DNA from: Zingiber officinale
Lineage: Eukaryota; Streptophyta; Magnoliopsida; Zingiberales; Zingiberaceae
NCBI RefSeq assembly: GCF_018446385.1
Contig: NC_055992.1
Location: 56,496,799-56,560,798 of the forward strand
Reading direction: 5' to 3'
Length of the DNA stretch: 64,000 nt
Below the pieces are notes generated by a model that did not search any database, had not been told where the DNA came from, and worked only from the letters and a program-made list of their open reading frames with translations. Position 1 is the first letter of the stretch; the number at the start of each line of letters is the position of its first letter. Below, piece after piece: positions 44,642-54,900 of the stretch. A program made the position numbers and the translations under genes.

Positions 44642-46165
44642 GAGTACATTATTCAATTTATTGATAATCACTACCTTTTAATCATTCAATTCAAGAAGTT
44701 AAAATGCAAACACATACATAAAATTGCAACTAGAAATCCAAAACCCAATTTTATTCAAACTAACAATATCGGCAATACTAAAAAATAGGAATAATTTAGC
44801 TAAAACTTATTTAAAATTCATACCATAAAGTATAAATCATGAAAAATTAGACATCAAAGCGTTTAAATTGAGTTTATTATTCAGTTTATTGAGGGGTAAT
44901 TTATTAAAATATCCCAAATATTTCAATTATGTCCCAATTATATCCCTAAACAAACAATGAAGATATGAAGAATACTTGAAAATCATTCATAACATAAGTA
45001 GTAGAAGTTTGGAATACATAACATAAGCACATATGTTTATCTTGATACATCCATCAACCTTCATTACAAAAGAAAAAACAAACTATTTAGTATCATCTTT
45101 AACATCTTGTTGTTGTATCTCGTCTAACATCCCTACAACCTTTAAACAATGGGTACGATGCTCATTTGCTAACTCTAACTATGCATCCATAAGTTTAGCT
45201 AGCATCTTAGATTGGTCGGGTTTACTAGAACTCGAAGCAGCAGTTGAGCTTGATGTAAATGTTGAGCTCAAAGGTTTCCTCTCAGCACGAGTAAAGGTGG
45301 CAACTTTTTTTCTGTTGTATGCAATAAATGCTATTATTGCTTCCTCACTAGTTTTATAGGATTTGTGTATAGTTTCGCTAAATTTGTTAACTTACATTCG
45401 TGTTTCTTCCCAAGTCTTATAAATGTCAGGCTTCCGTCCAACAAATACAACATATATCTTGCCTTATAATTCCAACAAAGATTTCCCAACTTATTTCCAA
45501 AATACAACAAATAATCAAAAATTGAAATTGAAATAAAATGACTCACCATATCTAAATTTATTTACTCCTCTTCCTTCTCCTACTCGGTTTTGATTATCAC
45601 GATATGTTTTCCAATCTGCTTATATAAGGGAAAAACCACGTGAGAAGCACATGCTCATTCCGTTAATTATAAACAATGGAGTTAATAAGAAAGATGTATT
45701 TAGAGATATTTAAAAAGATAAGGGGCGCATTCAACCCTTATAATTCTGTAGGGATATAATTAGGACACGATTAAAATAATAGGAATTTAATGAATGATCT
45801 CATGTATTAATAATCGTATCTCTTTCAATTCTTTAATAGAAGATGATAAAACATAAACACAGTCATAACATTACAATTTAAAAATCAAACTAATTTTATT
45901 CGAGCTAACAGAATTAGCACCACAAAAATTAGAATAATTTACCTATTCATATTATAAAGTATAAACTCTAAAATTTTTGGGACATTAAAGTTTTTAAATT
46001 GGGTACATTACTCAATTTATTGATAATCACTATAAAAAAAAAAACTCATATATCTCATTTATTCCTTGAATTAAAAAAGATGCAATATATGCAAACTCAT
46101 TCATAAAATTACAATTCAAACACTAAAACCTAATTTTATTCAACCTAACAAAATCAACAACACCT
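44642..46165. repeat. Three related ~150-230 bp direct repeats
   Basis: Copies at about 44642-44880, 45850-46020 and 46020-46165 share gataatcactac, cataaaattgcaa, aaacccaattttattcaa and taaagtataaa, in the same orientation. The first two flank the viroplasmin-like fragment. They may be subterminal repeats of the DNA transposon that carries the Ulp1-like gene. Confidence 0.6.
45150..45460 (-). pseudogene. Fragment with an RNase H1 N-terminal (viroplasmin-like) domain
   Basis: The minus frame from 45460 reads KIYVVFVGRKPDIYKTWEET, then after one stop VNKFSETIHKSYKTSEEAII and AFIAYNRK. The pattern (hydrophobic strand, VGRKPxIYxxWEE, YKSYKTxEEA) is that of the domain at the N-terminus of eukaryotic RNase H1, also seen in caulimovirus viroplasmin, which binds RNA/DNA hybrids. 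It continues into a Ser-rich stretch (SSTAASSSSKPDQSKMLAKL). No RNase H catalytic domain was seen. It could be a transposon-borne or captured ORF; one in-frame stop. Confidence 0.55.
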
Positions 46166-46310
46166 ATGAACTTACCTTCTACTAAATACGTCTATTTCTA
46201 CCTTCGAAATACAACGTAAACCACTTCTTCACGTTAGCAACCCTCTGGTTGTTCTGATTACCACCTTTTTACTTCTTTAGATCTGACATTCGTCGATGAT
46301 CCTTGGGTTA

Positions 46311-46475
46311 AAGGTGAAAGTCAGGTTTTGCACTCGAACCTTTAATTTCTGCACTTGAAGGTGAAAGTCGAGTTTTGCACTCGAACCTTTAATTTCTGCA
46401 CTTGAAGGTGAAAGTCGAGTTTTGCACTCGAACCTTTAAGTTCTGCACTTGAATGTGAAAGTCGAGTTCTGCCGC
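46311..46475. repeat. 47-bp tandem repeat
   Basis: Units start at 46311, 46358, 46405 and 46452 (exact 47-bp spacing), about 3.5 copies. Each contains the small inverted repeat cgagttttgcactcg. Confidence 0.9.
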
Positions 46476-46479
46476 CTCT

Positions 46480-47735
46480 CTAATTTTTGCCTTCAACGTC
46501 GACGGAATTATTTTAGACGGTCGCCTACAATTTAGGGTGGAAGTCGGGGAAGAAGTTCTCTAAAAGTTGGAGTATAAAATGAGTCGGAGGAATATAAAAT
46601 GAAGAAATATGGCAATTCGATAAATTGAAGTAGATTAAGCAGTTGAAGAAAAAAAAGAGATTTGGTCAGGGAGTTAGGACACATTTTGTCTGACCCAAGG
46701 ATTGACAAGGGAGTTGAAGTTGCAGTAAAAAATTTAAAGATAACTTATCGTTAATTTTTCAAAAATCTCTCTTTCTTATTATGTTTAGTAAGCGGACTAA
46801 ATTTTGGAGTAGATAAAACTAACAAGCATAGACATTGATGGAAAATCAAAGGCTTGCTTTTTCTTGATGGGGACGAAGTCTCTCTCTACCCCCTCCCCCT
46901 CTAATAATAATAATAATAATACTTAGCGGGATAACATGAACCTCATAATTTAGCATAATAAACTTAACCAATAATAAGAATCTGTGTAATAATTTTTTAC
47001 TTTTAATTTAACAAAAAACCCTAAATTATTATGTGCATTATATTCTTTTAATTTCATAATAACTTTTTCAAATTAAATGATAATATAAAAAATAAACAAT
47101 ACGTAATAATTAAAATATTTTATTATAATCGTATAATCAGATAACCATTCTAAAATCACCAGTAAAAAATAACCCATCTTATCATTTTAGAGCTAAAAAT
47201 ACTAATCCAGTTGTTTAGTAATTTTTTTTCTCTCGATTATGAACATAGTCGATCCATTTAACTTTTCTTGTGGCATAATTGATTAGAGAAACGTTTTGAT
47301 GGATTTTAACTTTGAAAAGCTTTGTGTTGCACATGCTCTTGTAATCAGGATAGTTAATCAGATTTTATAAACAATGTGAGTATTCAAGAAACATCCATCC
47401 TTTTTTTTTCAAATAATTCACTATAGTAATTACCTATTTTTTCTTTTCTTAATAATCCATACTTTAAAAATATCAACTTAGAAAATAAATCATCCTCATT
47501 AATTTCAAAACAACTTCTATAAGTCATAATTTTCAAGATTCTTGCAAGACCTCAACAAAACTTCATCATCATCTGCACATTGTAACCTCTCCAAATTTAA
47601 CCAAAAAAAAAAAATCAAATGTTTCTTCATATTTTTAGAACAGTTCAAATTGAGTTTTTATAGAAGAATGAGTTTGATCAATTATAAAGAGAAAATAGTT
47701 TATTCAAAAAGAATCTATAGGTGACTGTGCTACTT
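46480..47735. other. AT-rich spacer
   Basis: A (TAA)n microsatellite at 46902-46920 and A/T homopolymer runs. No coding similarity, RNA gene or element boundary recognised. Confidence 0.5.
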
Positions 47736-47739
47736 CTTC

Positions 47740-49480
47740 ACTATTACTTTCACCAAATTGCTTATTTCTTTGAATATGTTTCTGTCAAAATATATCTTTG
47801 TTCATCTCACATGTCATTTCTTTAGCTTCAACCATGACTTTACCATAACCATCTACTCTAAATGCTTCTAGAAATAAAAAAAAATCTTTGTATATATGAT
47901 AGCAATATCAATATACATCATATTGAAAAAATTTGCTCGCAGTGTTAATAGCATGTAACAACTTGTGTCGAATTATCACATCAAGTAAGAATTCAAAATT
48001 CTCAAGTTCATATAACACTAAGGACTCGGCTTCAATCTTTGCTTTGGGATTATCTCTATCATTTGTCAAGTCATACATAATATCTCTTATTTGTGCAGTT
48101 TGCTACTTTATAGGTTTAAAACTCTCAACATGACTTTCTCGTGATAATGACTTAATTGTCAAACCCTTCACATGATCTTTAAAATTCTACCATCACTTGG
48201 TAGAAAAGAGGAGAACAATGTATAGAGTTGTCGTATCACTCCAAAAAATAACATAATTTTAGGACAACAATTCATCATATCACACAAAGTTAAATTAAGA
48301 CTATGGTCGTCACAATAAGTATAAAAACTTTGGGATTCATTTCAAGTACATTTTCCGTATGCTTTTATATTTCCTTTATATATTAAATCCATTATCATAT
48401 TCTTGATCTCTAATATCAACAATATCAAGTTCAAGATTGACTAAAGTATTTTTAAGATGCATAAAAAACTCAAGTCCTGAGGTATTATCAACTTCTAAAA
48501 TTTACACCCAATATTCTTATACTTTTATGGAACTTTCTAAATCATCTAGACATCATATGACAATAGACATTTACTCCTGGTGACTAATATCATGAGTGTA
48601 ATCTAAACATCATATGACAATGGACATTTACTCTTGGTGACTGATATCATGAGTGCAATCTAATATGATTGAAAAATATTTTACTTGTTTAACTTTTGTC
48701 AGTATTATTTTTCTTATCTCACTTGCAATTATTTGTATCAACTCATTTTGAATTTTGCAACCGAGATATATAGCATAAGTTTCATGGTCTTTAATACGCC
48801 AGAGGTACTCTTTCATTACTAGATCAAATTTTGTAATCGTTTCAATCATTTGGAACTATTTTCAACATAAAGCTTTTCACAACTTCCTCGAAATGCTAAT
48901 TTATTTTTCATCAATCGTTGAACAACTATCATTATCCTCTATAACACTTGTTTCTAATATTCTCTTTCTTTATTAAATTGTACTTGAATGATTCACTTTA
49001 TTTGTTCTCAATTTTTCTTTCCAATTCAAGTCAATTCGTCTTACACTCCATATATGCTCCTTACTCGCTTCATGATTTACAAGACATCAACTCAAATTAT
49101 ATCAATCATTATACCTTCATTAGCAAACTAACCATATTTAGTCTTGCTTACTTTATTCTTGAATAACTTGCAACAAAAATAAAAAAAATCTTGTGAGAAG
49201 AAACTAAATATAATAGCCATCTTCTATCACTTTCCTCCAAGTTTGACAAAGTTTTCTTATAATGTGACATGTTGAAAGTATGTTAGCACTATCTTGAAAC
49301 ACATGGGCATCTCTCTTTGGACCTCTTTATACTAAAAGTCTCTAATTTTCTAATCAATGTTGTCCCACTTCCCCGGATCATCAGAGCAAGTCTCATGATT
49401 CAAGTTTTCATGTTGAACATACTAATTATCTTTCTCATTATCATTCAATTTATCCATTGAAAAAATTATCATGCATCCAA
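47740..49480 (-). pseudogene. hAT transposase of the TTF-zinc-finger/DUF4371 type
   Basis: Minus strand, in order: DDPGKWDNID (about 49360), RKLCQTWRKV region (about 49240), FCFCC-like zinc-finger remnant (about 49150), IETITKFDLVMKEYLWRI and YLGCKIQNELIQIIASEI, VKYFSIILDCTHDISHQE (48628-48849), DIRDQEYDNG (about 48400), KDHVKGLTIKSLS (about 48160), ELENFEFLL (about 47990) and FFLFLEAFRVDGYGKVMVEA (about 47860). This is the order of plant ZMYM1-like hAT proteins, with DUF4371 and the RNase H-like core. Many stops and frameshifts; a 57-bp duplication (48551-48664) lies inside. The cut-and-paste enzyme is dead. Confidence 0.75.
48551..48664. repeat. 57-bp tandem duplication inside the hAT remnant
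   Basis: catcatatgacaat at 48551 recurs at 48608, and the whole 57-bp unit is repeated with a few mismatches. Confidence 0.85.
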
Positions 49481-49535
49481 TTTTCTTTTCAATAAAGGCA
49501 TTATTAACTACATCATCAGTCAACTATTATAAATC

Positions 49536-49758
49536 CTGCCCCCAAGGGTTGACGTAATTAGAACATGCATGGGTCGTTGTACCAATAGGTCTTGAGATCA
49601 ATTTCTAATGGGTGCAAATGTTTCATTGGGTATCCGACCTCTCCCATTCAAAGAGTCATTGTGGTAAGGCAAAATGCTCCCATAATTCACCTGTCTGTAT
49701 CTAACCGGAGGATCGGTGATATTGGACTGCCTAGAATGAGTGTTTTTATGTTTTGTTC
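49536..49758 (+). mobile_element. tRNA-derived SINE
   Basis: 223 bp with a perfect 15-bp TSD caactattataaatc (49521-49535 and 49759-49773). The 5' part carries an A-box-like agggttgacgtaatt and a decayed B-box region (ggtcttgagatcaattt) about 45 bp downstream. It ends in a T-rich tail (tttttatgttttgtt). The structure fits plant SINEs mobilised by LINE enzymes; the family is not assigned. Confidence 0.8.
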
Positions 49759-49773
49759 CAACTATTATAAATC

Positions 49774-51856
49774 TCAAATCTGACAAGCATAATTTTATGA
49801 TTTCAAGTTCATTAGTCAATTGAAACTCTAATTGTCATGCCAAGAGACCTCATGTCTCTAACACTTTTTTGTATGCTTAATACAAGTCAACTTATCAAGA
49901 CTTCCCATACCTAGGGACTCTTAACCTCCAAGACTTCACTTCATCACTTATCAAGCATCCACCACTCTATAACCTACTTGAACTTCCATCACTATTAAGC
50001 ACCTAGTTCTCTATAGCATACTTGGGCTTCCATCACTACAAACATCTATTGAACTTCTACAATACCAAGTGTCTAATCGACTTTCATCCACTTAATACTT
50101 GTCTCATTTGAGTAATACATTGTTCACCAACAAACACATTACTCAAACATCAACATATATTCTCGATCTTCAATTCATACATGTGCCATATGATACTTGG
50201 CCCATACAACATGACTCCTTGGAACATGATTTAGTAGGAAGCCTATTAAAACATATGCCACCTTCTCAATTAACATCCTTGTATATATTTAGTGGTGGGT
50301 CACTATGACCCATTTCGGATGAAACCATGTTGAACAATATAGTATATACCACAGAAGGAAGAGAAAATCACTTTCAAATGCAACATTGCAAGTCTAACGA
50401 AAATTATGAGACCTCGACAAACAAGAAAGATGAATCGAACGTAAAATATATAATTTGAGCACAGCACAAAAGTTCCATTCATAGTTCCAGTTTGTATCAA
50501 ATAAAACAAAACTTTTCCCACTTTTAAATACTCTTGCACCAACATCTCAAGATGGCAGGTTCAAATAACACAGGCGGTAGAGCTACATGAAAGGTAAGTG
50601 AAGATTGTAGAGTTGGGTCAAAGGCTAGGCATTAAAATGAGAACTATTAAATACTATAGACATAAATTAGAACGAGCCCTAAGCAGAATTCTTAAAGTAA
50701 AATGTAATTTTATAATTAATACTAATTTTGATATATCAACATATGTTATACTTGTGCATATATTTGCATTTATAAGTATTTTATTTTTAGTTAATGTGAT
50801 AAATTTTAAAAAAAAAACTCTCTTTAGATTGGAAGAGGAAGCAAATAAAGACACTCATGAGATGAAGCTCTGTGGGGAAATTATAAATTGACAGAGCATG
50901 AAAATTCTTCTCTATATGAAACAATTTGTGTCACCATATTAAAAGTCTAGGAGGAAAAGAAATGAAAATTCTCCAGTTTTCACAGTTTTAAGTTAACAAA
51001 AATAGTGTATGTTGGAGTTAACTCAATGAAGTGCAAATTAAAAGATAATATTAAATTAAGAAAGTTCTGATTTCCATTACAAATGACACTTGGCATATTC
51101 TAACTTGCTCAAAAATAAGCGGCCTAAAAGTTAGACATGCCATCATAGTATTTTTTAGCTATTAAAAATTTACTATAAGAACAAATTTGGAAATTATAGA
51201 TAGATAGATGGCCGGGGGACCAAAATAATTTTTAATTTTGAGCTTAAGATTATTGATGAAATTTAGAATTTGAAGTCTAAGGAGAAGAATTAGAGACTAT
51301 CCGCCTAATAAAAGAGGAGCAGCTATGCCGCAAATTCCCAAAAAGGAAAGAAAAAGGAGGGGCAAGGAGCTATAACTCTGAATTGAAGTTTAAGGATGAA
51401 AATTTAGAAGGTTAGGCGAAGAGGTTTTAGACCCCAACAAAAAGAGGAAGGCAGACATAAGATGCTGTAGATATGAAGTGAAGGTTGAGAATACAACTTG
51501 GATGGTCAGGCCCAAGAAAATATGGACCCTAAACTAAAGACACCAGAAGGGAGGCATCAAATTGAAGAAGCATCCAAACAGTAGGGAGGCAGTTACCAGT
51601 TAAATATATGTAAATCAACTAGACATTCCCTGTCATGCACAACTGAAGTTTTATTAGAGGGTTATTTACCCAGCCGGAAGACACCCCCCAATTACATGTA
51701 ATTAATTACTTATAATTTAAAGACTAAATGGTAGTTGGTATCATATTTACAGTCATTCAAACATGAAATAGAATAAAAAAAAGATGAGATTTCCAGCTTC
51801 AATAAAGTGGAAGGATGGCTACATGAATGGAAGTACCTGAAAAATATAACAGAAAG
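49774..51856. other. Spacer 3' of the thioredoxin-like gene
   Basis: Low-complexity AT-rich sequence. Loosely repetitive phrases such as cttccatcacta and caagcatccaccactc occur at 49920-50090. No supported gene. The 3' UTR of the minus-strand gene at 51857 presumably lies in the right part, with candidate AATAAA-like signals but none diagnostic. Confidence 0.4.
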
Positions 51857-51949
51857 CTAGCTACTAGAGTATGTCTGGAACAAGTAGCGCAAAATCTCTT
51901 TATAGTCACCCATTTGAATCCCGGTGTTAGGATCAACAAAATAAGGCAC
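51857..51949 (-). CDS. Last coding exon of the thioredoxin-like gene
   Basis: 31 codons including the stop (TAG at 51857-51859). The AG acceptor is at 51950-51951. Encodes the cis-Pro-like strand VPYFVDPNTG and the final helix. Confidence 0.8.
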   Translation of the reverse strand: MPYFVDPNTGIQMGDYKEILRYLFQTYSSS

Positions 51950-54900
51950 CTACAAATGAAAGAAAAAAAAAATCCACATTTTCTGGCATTAGTGTAAGCA
52001 TGTTCAGAGAAATTGAGTACATTATGCAACATGTATTGAATTAACTAGCGTATGCATTTTTGCCTATATGCGATGCACAGGTGCCAACTTGAGAGATATA
52101 TGTGAGCAAAAATTAAAATATTTTTATAGAATAATATTATAAAAATGCCTCTTTTTTTATTCATCATCAAAATGACACCCCAACTCTTCAAATTAGCCTA
52201 CTAAATCCGCTGCACTTTCACATGCATCTCCAAAAAAAAAAAACAGATTGGCTATCGAGCCAGTTTAACGTGTCTAAGTAAACTCATACAGTATTTTTCG
52301 ATAAAAATTATCACATGAGTGATAAATTTAAAAAATAATAATAATAAATAGTATAGTGATATAAATATTGTTATAAATTTAAAAATTATTAGAAACAGCA
52401 ACGTGGTAATCTTAGTAGTTTTGGTCCAAAAGTATTACATCATTTTTTTACTTAAAATTCAATATAGGAATCATTGGAGTTTATTCATATTTTTAAAAAT
52501 CATCAAATGACTTAGAAATTACCATGTAATAGTTTTTGCCATACTGTCACATTTTTATTTTTGCTCAAAATTTTAAAGATGCACCCTAATAAACCATTGG
52601 AATCTGATATTTGAGATGGAAAAAAATCATATGCTTTATTGAAAAATGAGGCATATTTATATACCAGATTAGGAATCTCCCTTAGAAAACTAACTACAAT
52701 TAGGAAGCTAATTAACAACTAACATTTATTGATAGATATATACTGCTATATAAACGGCTAACAGATATACACTGCTATATATATATATATATACTCCCTT
52801 TCAAATTTGAGCATAGATATTAATCATGCCCAACTTATTACAAAGATAATCAATCTGAATTCATTTAAAGTTTTTGTGAAGATATTCCCTAGCTGTTAAC
52901 CCGTCTTCACATATCTTCACATATTCGATAGAAATTAAGTTTTATTGAATCTTCTCACAAAGAAAATGATAATCAATTTAAATATGCTTAGTTCGCTTAT
53001 AAAACACAGGATTTAATACAATATGAAGAGCAGTTTAATTATCACACCACAGTTTTGCTGGTACTGAAGGCTTAAGTCATACTTCAGTCAAGAGTTGATA
53101 TTTCTATATTATCTCATACACAGACTGTGTCATAGCCTTACATTTTGCTTCTTACTCTTTCATGAAACTAAATTTCCTCCAACAAAGATATAATAACATA
53201 AAGTAAATCTTCTATCCATTTTTGAACTTACCCAATATGCATCTGACAAACATTCAATATGAGTATGTCCATGATTTTCATACATGATATCCCGTCGGGG
53301 TGCTCTTTTCAAGTAACACAAAATTTTCTCTACCGCTACCCAATGATGAACTGTTAGAGATGACATAAACTGACTAACAACACTAATTGGATATGTAATA
53401 TCTAGATGAATTACAGTAAAGTAATTCAATTTCCCAACCAATCTTCGATATCTCTCAGAATATTCATATAGTTCTCCATCTCCTGTGAAGTGTATATTCT
53501 GAGTCATTGGAGCACTATAAGGCTTTGCCTCCAATTTTTCTGTCTCAGTTGATGATCAATGGCATATTTTCTCTGAGATAGAAATATACCTTTTATACTC
53601 TGTATAACTTCAACACTCAAGAAATACTTTAGCACCCCCAAATCCTTCGTGTGAAACTGAGTATGAATAAAAAACTTAAGAGATGAGATTCCCGTAGCAT
53701 CACTTTCTATGATAACAATATCATCCACATACACAACTAACAAGTGTTGGTGCAGCGGAGTGCCGGCAAGAGGGGGGTGAATTGCTGAAAACAAAAATTA
53801 AACTATACCCTCCTCGTACTTTCAACTCAGTTAGTGCAATAGATAACAAAATAATAAATCAATAAAAAGAGACTCAGGAATTAACCTGGTTACAACCAAG
53901 GAGGTTGTTAATCCAGGGCAGTAGAAACGCACTAAAAGAAACTCTCCTTTGCTGAAGGCGGAGAAGCCTTTTACACTTTCAAGAGCTCAGAACTATTGCT
54001 AGGAAACACTACAGATTGAATGCTTGAGTTGTTGTTGAATTCCTAGCTCCATGGGCCTTTATATAGGTCCTGGAAATTCTATCCCGAGGCTCCAAGGCGC
54101 CTCCAACGAGGGTCCAAGGCGCCTCCATGGGAGTCAGCGGATAAAACTTTATCCGCGCGCAGAACGGTCACTTTGACTGGTTGAAGGCGCCTCCAGCCTG
54201 GCTGAAGGCGCCTTCAACCTGGTTGAAGGCGCCTTCAAGCTGGAGGCGCCTCCAGTCAGGTTGGAGGAGAGGTGCCTCCAGTCAGGATGGAGGCGCCTCC
54301 AAGCTGGCAGCTCAGCTCCTTTGACTTCGTTTCCAGCTTGTTGCGACTTCCGATGCTCCGATCTTTTGGGTGATTGTGGCCAACCGAAATAGGGCTCACC
54401 CGAACCCAATTTCCGGCCTTCCTCGAGCAGCCTTCCGTCCCGGCTTAACGTCCCTTGAACGTCGCGCACGCTCTTCACGCCCACCGGAGTACTCTTCCGC
54501 AGCTCTCTCGTCCTTCGGACGCACCGAGCCCGTCGACTCCCTTCCCGTGCCGTCCTTCTCGCTAGCTGCGTCTTCCGCTCGACTTCCTGTGTTCCTAAGC
54601 TCCTGCACACTCAGACACAGGGATCAAATACAACGCAGGACCCTAACCAACTTGGTTGATCACATCAAAACTACCACGGGGTCCAACAACAAGATGATAC
54701 CAACTCCTGATTGCTTATAGAACACAAAATGGTCATATTTCATTTTTATCATACCAAAATTTTCAACAAAACTAGGAGATTGTTCCATATACACTTCTTC
54801 TTGTAGATCTTCATAAAGAAAAGCATTTTTGATATTAAGTTATTGTAAAGGTCAATGATGAGTAACATCCATTGAAATAAACAATTGAATATATGTCAAT

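Noticed and set aside
50598..50891. Frame starting MKIVELGQRLGIKMRTIKYY, resembling a DNA-binding helix
   Set aside because: Only about 30 residues look structured; the rest is low-complexity AT-derived sequence. No plant gene structure around it.
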